Source of the DNA: Xenorhabdus hominickii
GTDB lineage: Bacteria; Pseudomonadota; Gammaproteobacteria; Enterobacterales; Enterobacteriaceae
Direction: 5' to 3'
DNA: 64,000 nucleotides
Assembly (NCBI RefSeq): GCF_002632725.1
Contig: NZ_NJAI01000001.1
Coordinates: 417,953-481,952, forward strand
In this document: positions 27,831-37,021 of the stretch, in pieces
Layout: every line of letters begins with the position of its first letter
Position numbering within the stretch: position 1 is the stretch's first letter
Program-made: the position numbers and the translations under genes
Notes under the pieces: generated by a model
What the model was told of the DNA's origin: nothing
The model's database searches: none
What the model saw: the letters and a program-made list of their open reading frames with translations, nothing else

Positions 27831-28931
27831 TTAATTAATTAAATGGTTAATAATGGCTTCCCCAACCTGTTGAGTCGATGCTTCGCCTTTCATATCTGGC
27901 GTAACAATTCCTTTCGCTATCACCACTTCAATTGCAGATAAAATATCATCATAGGCATCTTGATAACGTGTATCGCTTTCTCCTGACATGCCTTTACCTA
28001 AGAACTGTAACATCATGGCCCCAGCCCAAATCATTGCAATAGGATTGGCAATATTTTTGCCATAGATATCTGGCGCAGATCCATGAACAGGTTCAAATAA
28101 AGAAGGAAAATGCCTTTCCGGATTCAGATTAGCAGAAGGTGAAATCCCAATCGTTCCAGTACATGCCGGCCCCAGATCAGAAAGAATATCGCCAAACAAA
28201 TTAGAAGCAACAACGACATCAAATCGTTCCGGATTTAATACAAACCGGGCACAAAGAATATCAATATGTTGTTTATCCCATTTAATATCAGGATACTGTT
28301 TTGCCATCTCTTCAAAACGCTCATCCCAATAAGGCATGCTAATCGCCAATCCATTTGATTTAGTGGCAGACGTTAATAATTTACGCGGACGATTTTGGGC
28401 TAATTCAAACGCATATTTTAATATGCGATCAACACCACGGCGGGTAAAAACCGATTCTTGGATCACCACTTCATGTTCCGTACCTTCATGAAAACGGCCA
28501 CCAATAGTAGAATATTCTCCCTCAGTATTCTCTCTGACAACATAAAAATCGATATCTTCCGGTTTTTTGTTCGCTAACGGGCAAGGCACCCCCGGTAAGA
28601 GACGGACAGGCCGCAAATTGACATATTGCTGAAAATCACGACGGAATTTAAGCAATGAACCCCAAAGCGAGATATGATCAGGTACCGTTTCAGGCCAGCC
28701 AACAGCGCCAAAATATATGGCATCAAACGCCATTAGCTGCTTAAACCAATTATCAGGCATCATTGTGCCGTGCTTAAGATAATAGTCACAACTGGCCCAC
28801 TCGAAATACTCAAACGATAAACAGAGATCCCACTTTTCAGCTACAGCCTGCAATACCCGAATTCCTTCCGGAAGAACTTCATGGCCAATTCCATCCCCCG
28901 GAATTGCAGCAATCTTAAACGGTTTTTTCAT
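27831..28931 (-). CDS. dmlA: D-malate/tartrate dehydrogenase (decarboxylating)
   Basis: A 366-residue member of the isopropylmalate/isocitrate dehydrogenase family, matching E. coli DmlA/YeaU. Landmarks are IPGDGIGHEVLPEG at the start, YVVRENTEGEYS in the substrate loop, SNLFGDILSDLGPACTG for metal and substrate binding, and FEPVHGSAPDIYGKNIANP for NAD. It oxidatively decarboxylates D-malate to pyruvate. Its place next to cntAB fits, because L-carnitine should yield D-malate after CntAB and an aldehyde dehydrogenase. Confidence 0.92.
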   Translation of the reverse strand: MKKPFKIAAIPGDGIGHEVLPEGIRVLQAVAEKWDLCLSFEYFEWASCDYYLKHGTMMPDNWFKQLMAFDAIYFGAVGWPETVPDHISLWGSLLKFRRDFQQYVNLRPVRLLPGVPCPLANKKPEDIDFYVVRENTEGEYSTIGGRFHEGTEHEVVIQESVFTRRGVDRILKYAFELAQNRPRKLLTSATKSNGLAISMPYWDERFEEMAKQYPDIKWDKQHIDILCARFVLNPERFDVVVASNLFGDILSDLGPACTGTIGISPSANLNPERHFPSLFEPVHGSAPDIYGKNIANPIAMIWAGAMMLQFLGKGMSGESDTRYQDAYDDILSAIEVVIAKGIVTPDMKGEASTQQVGEAIINHLIN

Positions 28932-29035
28932 TAGATATCTCTCATTTATCAGGATACAAAATTGACTTTTGAGCTATCTTATAATTGACTGATTCGTATT
29001 CAATCTTAAAAATGTAGAAACATAATTTACGATTT

Positions 29036-29965
29036 ATGAACAATCTTCCTATTTTACAGGATCTGCGGGTTTTTCTTTTAGTCGCCAAGAGAGCAAGTTT
29101 TGTTGCAGCAGCCGAAGAAATTGGGGCATCTCCGGCCTTTATCAGTAAACGCATTGCGATCTTAGAGAACATATTGAATGTCACTCTATTACACAGAACA
29201 ACACGTCGGGTATCGATTACGGAAGATGGTGAACGAATATACGAATGGGCACAACGTATTCTCAATGATGTTCACCAGATGCTTGATGAACTTTCTGAAC
29301 TTCGGCAAGAACCTCAAGGAACAATTAGGGTAGTCAGTAGTTTCGGTTTTGGGCGGAAATTCGTTGCGCCTGCTTTATCAGCACTCATTCAGGCCTACCC
29401 ACAATTGGAACTCCGGTTTGACGTGGAAGATCGCATTGTAGATTTAGCGACTGAAGGCATTGATTTAGATATTCGTGTTGGTGATGATATTGATAATAAC
29501 CTTATCGCACGCAAACTTGCGTCTAACCACCGGATCCTTTGTGCATCCCCCTCTTATCTCACGCGTAATCCGATGCCAAAATCACTTAATGAACTCCCTG
29601 CTCACTCCTGTCTGGTGATCAAAGAGCGAGATCACCCCTTCGGAATTTGGCAGTTGCAAAACAGTACTGGCTCTCAATCGGTGAAAGTCACCGGGCCGAT
29701 GTCATCCAATCATGGTGAAATCATTCATCAATGGTGCCTTGATGGTCATGGCATTACCCTGCGCTCTTATTGGGATGTCAGAGAAAACATCAAGTCAGGT
29801 ACATTAGTCCATATTCTTCCTGAATATTATCAATCAGCTAATATCTGGGCGGTCTACGTCACACGTCTAGCCATGTCTGCTCGTATCAGAGTAACGATTG
29901 AATTTTTAGAACGCTATTTTCAACTTCATTATTCAGAAAAAATTGAAGTTAAATCAGATCAATAG
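29036..29965 (+). CDS. dmlR: LysR-family regulator DmlR-like
   Basis: A 309-residue LysR-type regulator. The N-terminal winged helix has FLLVAKRASFVAAAEEIGAS and the recognition helix AFISKRIAILEN; the effector domain starts at about residue 90. It corresponds to E. coli DmlR/YeaT, activator of dmlA in response to D-malate. It is divergent from dmlA with a 104-bp gap, the usual LysR arrangement, so it probably controls dmlA and perhaps the carnitine genes. Confidence 0.9.
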   Translation: MNNLPILQDLRVFLLVAKRASFVAAAEEIGASPAFISKRIAILENILNVTLLHRTTRRVSITEDGERIYEWAQRILNDVHQMLDELSELRQEPQGTIRVVSSFGFGRKFVAPALSALIQAYPQLELRFDVEDRIVDLATEGIDLDIRVGDDIDNNLIARKLASNHRILCASPSYLTRNPMPKSLNELPAHSCLVIKERDHPFGIWQLQNSTGSQSVKVTGPMSSNHGEIIHQWCLDGHGITLRSYWDVRENIKSGTLVHILPEYYQSANIWAVYVTRLAMSARIRVTIEFLERYFQLHYSEKIEVKSDQ

Positions 29966-30116
29966 TGATTAAAATACCGGATAAAAACAGCGCCTTGTCG
30001 GTAACTTGATGTGGAACCACGACCCCATACTTAACTGGTTAATTATTAGTTAAAACAATACATCCCATGCTGTATTATTTATCCTCCCTACCAATAAATA
30101 ATATAAAGAGAAAATA

Positions 30117-30620
30117 ATGACAGCAAAAACAACACAAAACTACATCATTCGCCCCATTAACCAGCAAGATAATTCAGGTATTGCCACAGTGATCCGTGAA
30201 GTCTCCGCCGAGCATGGCTTAACCGCAGACAAAGGTTTTGCTGTTGCTGATCCGATTCTGGATACACTGTACGAAGTTTACAGCCAGCCACGCAGCGCTT
30301 ATTGGGTCATTGAAATGGATGGGGAAATTGTTGGCGGCGGAGGTGTTGCACCACTTGCAGGTGGTGATGGTGATACCTGTGAATTGCAGAAAATGTACCT
30401 GTCATCCGTATTGAGAGGAAAAGGCGTAGCCAAGCAAATTGTGCAGAAATCTCTGGAATTCGGTACACAACAAGGGTTTAAATGCTGCTATCTGGAAACA
30501 ACAGAAACGCTGAAAGCTGCCATTGCCCTGTATGAAAAACTGGGCTTCAGCCATATTGATGAACCACTGGGCAATACAGGCCACAGCGACTGTGAAGTCC
30601 GGATGATCAAGGCACTATAA
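30117..30620 (+). CDS. yjgM: GNAT acetyltransferase YjgM
   Basis: A 167-residue N-acetyltransferase matching E. coli YjgM at equal length. It shows [22 protein letters not shown] near the start, the acetyl-CoA loop [10 protein letters not shown], and ALYEKLGF at the end of the fold. In E. coli yjgM is also next to rraB, so this is backbone. The physiological substrate is not established from sequence. Confidence 0.88.
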   Translation: MTAKTTQNYIIRPINQQDNSGIATVIREVSAEHGLTADKGFAVADPILDTLYEVYSQPRSAYWVIEMDGEIVGGGGVAPLAGGDGDTCELQKMYLSSVLRGKGVAKQIVQKSLEFGTQQGFKCCYLETTETLKAAIALYEKLGFSHIDEPLGNTGHSDCEVRMIKAL

Positions 30621-30643
30621 CGACCATAATCACCAATAAATAA

Positions 30644-30664
30644 GCCCCACAGTTTAAGTGGGGC
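30644..30664. terminator. Bidirectional terminator yjgM/rraB
   Basis: A 7-bp GC-rich stem GCCCCAC / GTGGGGC with a 7-nt loop between two convergent genes. On the minus strand it is followed by TTATTTATT. It serves both transcripts. Confidence 0.7.
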
Positions 30665-30682
30665 ATTTGGCGCTGACAAAAA

Positions 30683-31108
30683 TTAGTGCAATCTGCGTTC
30701 ATCTTCCTCAGGCGGGAAGAGATCGACTTCATCGTCTTCATCATCTGGCGCGTTGGGATCTTCAAAGTACGTCCCCCAACCATCGTAATTAACACCGATC
30801 TTTTCAGCCAAATCCATCAGTTGCTCAACCTGTACGTTGATCAGTTCAGCTTCTAGGCGACTTTCACTAATCACATCGCAACACATCAAAACAACGCGAT
30901 CTTCCGTTTCCAACTCTTCCGCATCTGTTACTTCATAGCCTAACTTAAATGCTTCGAGGGCGGCCTTCTCCAGTTGATCAAAGTCTTCCGCCGAAAAGTG
31001 GTGCTCAATGATATAAAGCGCTTCTGGATCACTGCCATCTTCCAATAATTCTTCGATGATCAAACGAGTCTCTTCACGCTGTTCTTCTAAAGCATGTGGG
31101 TCTGCCAT
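30683..31108 (-). CDS. rraB: Ribonuclease E inhibitor RraB
   Basis: A 141-residue acidic protein matching E. coli RraB ([20 protein letters not shown]). It binds RNase E and reduces mRNA degradation. The conserved core is [20 protein letters not shown] and [12 protein letters not shown]; the C-terminus is a run of Asp/Glu. The ATG at 31108 is chosen by alignment to E. coli and because GAGGGGATT lies just upstream; an in-frame upstream extension exists but is not conserved. Confidence 0.95.
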   Translation of the reverse strand: MADPHALEEQREETRLIIEELLEDGSDPEALYIIEHHFSAEDFDQLEKAALEAFKLGYEVTDAEELETEDRVVLMCCDVISESRLEAELINVQVEQLMDLAEKIGVNYDGWGTYFEDPNAPDDEDDEVDLFPPEEDERRLH

Positions 31109-31277
31109 GCCAATCCCCTCTATCTGTTGGCTGTCCAATTTTTGCATTCTCCCATCTTTTTTCTACAAAGGATATATCTATCCAATTTTGTTCAAGGAGA
31201 AGTACAAACCGTAAGCGACTGATTCATAGTCAGTCTTAATAACTCCCCCCTCATGAGCTCCGAAAACAAAGCTTGTA

Positions 31278-31317
31278 ATTGAATTTTTTATCGATATATA
31301 TTGAATATAAATTCAAT
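31278..31317 (+). promoter_or_regulatory. ARG box pair (ArgR operator)
   Basis: 31300-31317 matches the 18-bp ARG box consensus (WNTGAATWWWWATTCANW) at every fixed position. A weaker box lies at 31278-31295 (ATTGAAT...TATCGAT) with a 4-bp gap, close to the 3-bp spacing typical of ArgR hexamer sites. Both lie just upstream of the ornithine carbamoyltransferase gene, so repression by arginine-bound ArgR is expected. Confidence 0.85.
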
Positions 31318-31342
31318 TTTTCACTAATGGAGACAATGCGTA

Positions 31343-32356
31343 ATGAACCCATTATTTCAACGTAACTTACTTAGATTGCTTGATATTACACCAATAGAAA
31401 TTAATGCTCTTTTAACATTGGCTCATAAATTAAAATCGAATAAAAAATCAGATAAAGAATCGCCTTTACTCAAGGGAAAAAATATCGCCCTGATTTTTGA
31501 AAAAGACTCTACTCGTACACGCTGTGCATTCGAAGTTGCTGCCTACGATCAAGGTGCCAATGTCACCTATTTAGGCTCAAGTGGCAACCAGATTGGGCAC
31601 AAAGAATCCATCAAGGACACCGCGCGAGTACTTGGACGCCTGTATGATGGAATTCAATACCGTGGTCACAGTCAGCACATTGTTGAGACATTAGCGCAAT
31701 ATGCCGGTGTTTCCGTTTGGAATGGCCTGACTGATGAATTCCACCCGACTCAGCTGCTGGCCGATTTAATGACGATACAGGAGCACAGCGATAAGCCATT
31801 GTCTGAAATCAAATTTGCTTATCTGGGCGATGCCCGCAATAACATGGGCAATACCATGTTGGAAGCAGCCGTATTAACGGGCATGGATCTTCGTTTGGTC
31901 GCACCAAAAGCTTGTTGGCCAGATACACATTTGGTTGCAGAATGCCAAAAACAAGCGGAAAAAACTGGCGGCCAGATCACTCTGACAGAAAATATTACGC
32001 AAGGTGTGAAAGACGCGGATTACCTGTATACCGATGTTTGGGTATCCATGGGCGAACCGAAGTCAGTCTGGCAAGAACGCATTACGTTATTGAAGCCTTA
32101 TCAGGTCAATATGAATGTCGTGAAATTAACGGGCAATCCTAAAGTGAAATTCCTGCACTGTCTTCCCGCTTTCCACGATGAAGAAACGATGCTGGGTAAA
32201 CAACTTGCGGAGGAATTTAATCTATATGGTGGGTTAGAAGTCACTAATGAAGTATTCGAATCAGAACACAGCATTGTGTTTGATCAGTCGGAAAACCGAA
32301 TGCATACTATTAAGGCGATAATGGTAGCAACGCTGGTGAAAGAACTGGATTTGTAA
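31343..32356 (+). CDS. argI: Ornithine carbamoyltransferase
   Basis: A 337-residue OTCase. Carbamoyl-phosphate binding: [11 protein letters not shown] and HPTQLLADL. Ornithine side: the DVWVSMGE loop and [10 protein letters not shown] with the catalytic Cys. The second step specific to arginine biosynthesis, making citrulline. Its place after yjgM-rraB matches E. coli argI; argF would be an equivalent symbol. ArgR boxes lie in the promoter. Confidence 0.96.
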   Translation: MNPLFQRNLLRLLDITPIEINALLTLAHKLKSNKKSDKESPLLKGKNIALIFEKDSTRTRCAFEVAAYDQGANVTYLGSSGNQIGHKESIKDTARVLGRLYDGIQYRGHSQHIVETLAQYAGVSVWNGLTDEFHPTQLLADLMTIQEHSDKPLSEIKFAYLGDARNNMGNTMLEAAVLTGMDLRLVAPKACWPDTHLVAECQKQAEKTGGQITLTENITQGVKDADYLYTDVWVSMGEPKSVWQERITLLKPYQVNMNVVKLTGNPKVKFLHCLPAFHDEETMLGKQLAEEFNLYGGLEVTNEVFESEHSIVFDQSENRMHTIKAIMVATLVKELDL

Positions 32357-32371
32357 AAAAAAAAAATGAAT

Positions 32372-32460
32372 CACCAGTCACATAGCCAACCATGTGACTG
32401 GTGTAAGTCATGCAAGCAACAAAGAGACAATGCGAAACATAAAAGATATACCATTAATAT
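32372..32460 (+). repeat. Degenerate ERIC element
   Basis: The core AATCACCAGTCACATAGCC and CATGTGACTGGTGTAAGTCA is a decayed ERIC, followed by GCAAGCAACAAAGAG and a loose end ACATAAAAGATATA. It lies just after the OTCase gene at the border with the accessory block. Confidence 0.7.
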
Positions 32461-32488
32461 CGTCATTTACTGGTAGAGGAAGATAGGG

Positions 32489-33456
32489 TTACTCATCAAC
32501 AATATATAATTTTGTAAAATCTCTATTTCCCATTATTAAGAGCTTAGATATACAGCCAAAATTATCTGTTATTTGAACCATACAACCTGAATCATACTCT
32601 GGACGTTTAGAGTTATAATTATCACAATATCCAAGAGAAGCTCTGATAACATTATTGTCAGTATTTAGGCGTATCTTTCTATCACCATCAGGTAAATCGA
32701 CATCTACCATCAGACTATTAACTGAAATTTCTTCTATATCAGAAGAGAACGCTATACCCATTCGTAATGGGGCTTATTTTGATTAGTATTGCAGATAATT
32801 CCGCCGACTTCGATGAGTTGAGCTTTAAAATCAATAAGCTCATAGCCTTTTATTGTTAATGAATCAGGTAACTTCCAATAATAAATATCGGTACCTACGT
32901 AATGTCCGCTTTCAAATTCATTCTTATAAGCTTCTTCAGTTTTTATTTCAAGTTCATGACCTTGTAGTCCATATGCGGCACGTGGGCTTTACCGACACTA
33001 TTTCTGACTGCGGATTCTTCGCTACCCCAACGTTTGTGAATTTTTGTCCATGAATGGTTACCTCAGCTATAAATTCTCTTCTAGTCCCGGCATCGCCCCT
33101 CACTCTCAGATAACGATAAACAGTATCAGGAGAGGTAGTGATAGCATCATTCACCTCACTTGAGTTAATTGCGCCATTTATATTTTCCCCCGAATTCCTT
33201 CATCGAAGTCATTCTTGGTTTTATCACATGCCCAACCTGGATACATGGATGTCCCCGGTTTCAAATTCGAAGCCCGCGCAATAAGCGTCACACTCTCTTT
33301 TTCTTCATCAGTTAAAGGTTTATACATGCCATCAACTAGTTTCAAAATAGTAACCTCTACCTTAACTTGCTGATTACCATTCTCATAAAGTCTGTCTGTC
33401 GTTTTGCTATTTTCTGGAAAAAATTTAACATCAAATTGGAGAAAATTAATTTTCAT
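32489..33456 (-). pseudogene. Unknown gene broken by three frameshifts
   Basis: Four consecutive segments in shifted frames make one continuous protein of about 320 residues. It starts MKINFLQFDVKFFPENSKTT, passes through VYRYLRVRGDAGTRREFIAE and YVGTDIYYWKLPDSLTIKGY, and ends RDFTKLYIVDE. The shifts lie at about 33185 (one G lost in a G5 run), about 32980 (one base extra) and about 32762 (one G lost in a G3 run). I recognise no domain. The sequence is not repetitive and reads as a soluble beta-rich protein. Either a true pseudogene or homopolymer sequencing errors. Confidence 0.75.
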
Positions 33457-33708
33457 TTATATATTTACCCGCTTTGTTTATACAGTGCCCATGATAGTGA
33501 AACGATAAATAGTGGAGTAATTTATTCATAAGATATGAATACATAAAAATTAACCACTATTTGCATAAATTTTATGATCGTTATTCAAATTGTCTAAAAA
33601 AACAAATATAAATTAATTTAATATTGGATATGAATTAATATATACCTTTCATCTTTCGAGCTAAAAATAGAAGTTTATTAAGTATATATTAATTGTAGAA
33701 TAAAAATA

Positions 33709-34329
33709 TCAACGGCGGCTCAATACCAATTTAAATGCAAAAAATAAAAAGATCCCCCCTGTTGCCCGATTCATCCACTTAACAACACTTTCACGGCGTA
33801 AGATATGGGAAAGTGGGCGTGTGGCATAAATCAGTGATAATGACCACAATGTGCCGAGTAATACATGGATCGTCACCAAACTGAATGTCCATAAAATGGG
33901 TGAATGCCCTTGCGGAATAAATTGAGGCAAAAATGAAACATAAAACACGCCCATTTTTGGATTCAACACATTACCTAACATGCCTTTGATAAACCAGTTT
34001 GATGCCTTGACTGAAGAAGATGTTTCCCCCGCTAATGTCTGCTTGGGACGCAGAATCATTTGGCTCCCCAGCCAGAATAAGTAAAGCGCTCCACACCATT
34101 TCAGAATATTGAATGCCATTTCAGAAACTGCAATCAATGTACCAAGGCCAAATGCCACCATTGCTCCCCAAATAAAACAACCCGCATTAATCCCAAGGGC
34201 AGCATGAAAAGCCTTTTTACCCCCTTCTGCCGTTGCGGTTCTCAAAACCAATGCGGTATCCAACCCGGGTGTCAATGTCAGTAATGTAGCAGCCACAACA
34301 AATGCAAGCAGAGAATCCACGACCGTCAT
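33709..34329 (-). CDS. LysE/RhtB-family amino acid exporter
   Basis: A 206-residue membrane protein with about six helices, starting MTVVDSLLAFVVAATLLTLTPG. The family motif TPGLDTALVLRTATAEGGKKA is followed by LGINAGCFIWG. These proteins export homoserine, threonine, leucine or similar amino acids. Substrate cannot be decided. It is transcribed in the same direction as the RNA-repair genes but about 50 bases beyond kptA; functional linkage is doubtful. Confidence 0.88.
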   Translation of the reverse strand: MTVVDSLLAFVVAATLLTLTPGLDTALVLRTATAEGGKKAFHAALGINAGCFIWGAMVAFGLGTLIAVSEMAFNILKWCGALYLFWLGSQMILRPKQTLAGETSSSVKASNWFIKGMLGNVLNPKMGVFYVSFLPQFIPQGHSPILWTFSLVTIHVLLGTLWSLSLIYATRPLSHILRRESVVKWMNRATGGIFLFFAFKLVLSRR

Positions 34330-34375
34330 GTTTTATCTCCAAAATCAGAGTGTGTAAAAATGTTTACTGATGATG

Positions 34376-34900
34376 CTAAATGACACTCATATATTCAACA
34401 GGCACGGTTTTCGTCAACCAAACACCGTTATCCGCCTGATGGAATTTAAATCCCTGTTCATACATCAACTGGGATTCAATTTTCAGGATAATCGCCGTAG
34501 ATTTGTCCGCCGATAAATGCACGTAATGCCGCGTTCCTGCTACGAGCCCTTGTTTAAAGATGGAATCCAAAAAACGGGTAGCTGTGCCGTGGTACAAAAT
34601 GCCAGGAGGAGCTTTCTCTTGATAGCAGATATCTACCTGCTGTGTTGAATGCCCTTGTACTGCCCTTATGCGCTTCTGATCGGCAGAAATAGCAAACCGT
34701 TTTTTGTCATTAGTATCGACAATCGTCTCAATCAGCGCGCAGTTCAAACGCTTACCATGCTGAGCCGCACATTTTATCAGCATACCGATATCAGCCCATC
34801 CTTCGTTATCCAATGTTAAGCCTATGGATTCCGGCTGATGACGCAGAACATAGCTTAAAAACCTACTAGTTTTAGTAAAAACGTGTTCCATATTTTTCAT
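34376..34900 (-). CDS. kptA: RNA 2'-phosphotransferase
   Basis: A 174-residue Tpt1/KptA enzyme, which removes a 2'-phosphate from RNA splice or repair junctions using NAD. The N-terminal winged part has [20 protein letters not shown] and GWADIGMLI; the ADP-ribosyltransferase half has [18 protein letters not shown] and [12 protein letters not shown]. It is last in the RtcB operon. RtcB ligation leaves no 2'-phosphate, so KptA may act on ends left by other repair ligases or damage. Confidence 0.93.
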   Translation of the reverse strand: MKNMEHVFTKTSRFLSYVLRHQPESIGLTLDNEGWADIGMLIKCAAQHGKRLNCALIETIVDTNDKKRFAISADQKRIRAVQGHSTQQVDICYQEKAPPGILYHGTATRFLDSIFKQGLVAGTRHYVHLSADKSTAIILKIESQLMYEQGFKFHQADNGVWLTKTVPVEYMSVI

Positions 34901-34923
34901 CTGTTAGTCTTAATATGAATTCC

Positions 34924-35754
34924 CTATTTTTGATGATAATTGAATCTGCGTTTCATCACCCACTGCTTTAAATAATCGTCCAGTAACTCGTGACGTTGGT
35001 CGCGCTTATCCCTAAGTTCACATCGTGCCAATGTCTCATCCAATTCCGATTCGATAAAAGCATAAATCCTCGGTTTACGCAGGCCATATTCTGTCTCATT
35101 CGCTGTCCGTTTAATCCTCAGTAGATCATCAATTTCCAGTTTTAATTGTGGATCATCCACCGTTCCCTTAACCAACGTTTCAAAATCTATCGGTGGGACG
35201 CCTTTACCCATTTCGATCCAGCGAACAGCAAGCAATGGACGCAATACGTAAAAGTACTTTTTAAGCCGAATTTCCTCACCTTGTAGATAGGCCCGGAAAT
35301 TTTTCTTTGCCATAGAAAGATAGTGATAGCGGGCTTTAATAGCCGAAAAAAAATGTGGCACCATCGCTTTCAGCCCATTGGCCGCTACCGGATCGGCATG
35401 GTAAATAATGGGAGAATCTAACCATTCCATCAAAGTTGGGTTTGCCTGTTTCAACAATTTTAAAGTTTTGCGTAATTCCCAACCACAAATATCCAATTCA
35501 TCACTGATAGGTAATTCGATTACGTCCCGCTCCGCTTCCACTTTGAGATACCAATCCATCTGATGGACATAAATAAACCGCACATCGTAATCACTGTCAG
35601 GTGAGGCAAAACCCCACCCACGACTACCAGATTCACAAGCGTACAGTATCATCACGCCATAGTTTTTTTCTATATCAGCCAATTTCTGTCTAATGCACGA
35701 ACGCATGGCAGAGCTGACGGTGGTTATTTTTATTTCCTTTTCCATTTCTTCCAT
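34924..35754 (-). CDS. RNA-repair-associated nucleotidyltransferase (RlaP-like)
   Basis: A 276-residue polymerase-beta-type nucleotidyltransferase of the PF10127 family. The catalytic motif is ESGSRGWGFASPDSDYDVRF (GS...D-Y-D). A C-terminal helical domain starts at about residue 120. Members occur beside RNA ligases and RtcB and have been proposed to modify or repair RNA ends; the substrate is unknown. It lies 20 bases after rtcB and 23 before kptA in the same operon. Confidence 0.88.
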   Translation of the reverse strand: MEEMEKEIKITTVSSAMRSCIRQKLADIEKNYGVMILYACESGSRGWGFASPDSDYDVRFIYVHQMDWYLKVEAERDVIELPISDELDICGWELRKTLKLLKQANPTLMEWLDSPIIYHADPVAANGLKAMVPHFFSAIKARYHYLSMAKKNFRAYLQGEEIRLKKYFYVLRPLLAVRWIEMGKGVPPIDFETLVKGTVDDPQLKLEIDDLLRIKRTANETEYGLRKPRIYAFIESELDETLARCELRDKRDQRHELLDDYLKQWVMKRRFNYHQK

Positions 35755-35774
35755 CTTTTCTTATCTTATTATTC

Positions 35775-37016
35775 TTATCCTTTTACACACACCACCTGAC
35801 GCAGGGTATGCACGATTTCCACCAGCGATGACTGCGCTTCCATTACGGCATCGATATCCTTGTACGCCATTGGAATTTCGTCGATCACATCGCTGTCTTT
35901 ACGGCATTCTACATGCGCAGTAGCCCGTTTTTGATCGCTGACGGTAAAGCGTTTTTTCGCCTCGGTACGGCTCATTATGCGCCCCGCTCCGTGGCTGCAT
36001 GAACAAAAACTCTCTTCGTTTCCAAGACCACGGACGATATAACTTTTCGCTCCCATCGAACCCGGAATAATCCCCATCTGGCCTTTACGGGCAGATACCG
36101 CACCTTTACGTGTTACCAGAACATCTTCACCATAATGCTGCTCGCGCTGCACATAGTTATGGTGGCAATTCACCGCTTCCTGCTGTGTCGTAAAGGGTTT
36201 TGGGATCTCACGTGACAACGCTTCCAGCGCACGGTGCATCATCACTTCCCGGTTTTGACGGGCGTAATCCTGCGCCCAACTTACTGCTTCCATATAATCG
36301 TCAAAATAGCGGCTTCCTTCCTCGAAATACGCCAAGTCGCGATCTGGCAGGTTAGCGATATGCTGCTGCATATCTTGCTGCGCCAGTGTGATAAACAAAT
36401 TACCGATAGCGTTACCTACACCACGGGAACCGCTATGCAGCATTACCCAAACACGATCCGCTTCATCAAGGCATAACTCGATAAAATGGTTCCCCGTTCC
36501 CAGTGTTCCCAAATGCTGATGGTTATTAGTGTTCAACAATTTGGGGTATTTATCGGTAATACACTTAAACCCATCCGCCAACGTCGCCCAATGTTGATCC
36601 ACAATCTCCGGTGCCTTATTCCAAGATCCTTTATCGCGGCTTCCTCTATTCACGGTACGCCCATGTGGTACAGCGGCTTCGATGGCATGGCGGATATTCA
36701 ACAGGCTATCCGGCAAATCAGACGCTACCAGTGAAGTACGCACCGCAATCATTCCACAACCAATATCCACCCCAACCGCAGCCGGAATAATGGCACCGCG
36801 TGTCGGGATCACGCTACCAATCGTAGAACCCTTACCGACATGCACGTCCGGCATTACTGCCAGATGTTTGAACACAAAAGGCATTTTGGCGGTGTTTTGC
36901 AATTGAATAATGGCTTTCGGATCAACCGGAACTCCATTTGTCCACATTTTTACAGGTGCGCCATTCTCTTGCGTCAATAAGTTATAAGCGTTGGTTTTCA
37001 TTTCAGTTGTTGTCAT
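35775..37016 (-). CDS. rtcB: RNA-splicing ligase RtcB
   Basis: A 413-residue RtcB, which joins 2',3'-cyclic or 3'-phosphate RNA ends to 5'-OH ends using GTP and manganese. Metal and guanylate sites: VGVDIGCGM (metal Cys), GTGNHFIE, HSGSRGVGN, and SCSHGAGR with the nucleophile histidine. Length is close to E. coli (408). Five bases after the slipin gene, whose 3' end carries its ribosome site (AAAGGATAAC). Part of a sigma-54-controlled stress operon. Confidence 0.96.
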   Translation of the reverse strand: MTTTEMKTNAYNLLTQENGAPVKMWTNGVPVDPKAIIQLQNTAKMPFVFKHLAVMPDVHVGKGSTIGSVIPTRGAIIPAAVGVDIGCGMIAVRTSLVASDLPDSLLNIRHAIEAAVPHGRTVNRGSRDKGSWNKAPEIVDQHWATLADGFKCITDKYPKLLNTNNHQHLGTLGTGNHFIELCLDEADRVWVMLHSGSRGVGNAIGNLFITLAQQDMQQHIANLPDRDLAYFEEGSRYFDDYMEAVSWAQDYARQNREVMMHRALEALSREIPKPFTTQQEAVNCHHNYVQREQHYGEDVLVTRKGAVSARKGQMGIIPGSMGAKSYIVRGLGNEESFCSCSHGAGRIMSRTEAKKRFTVSDQKRATAHVECRKDSDVIDEIPMAYKDIDAVMEAQSSLVEIVHTLRQVVCVKG

Positions 37017-37021
37017 TTTTG

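Noticed and set aside
30607-30795. Minus-strand frame overlapping the end of rraB
   Set aside because: It is rraB read in another frame plus the terminator; rraB is clearly the real gene.
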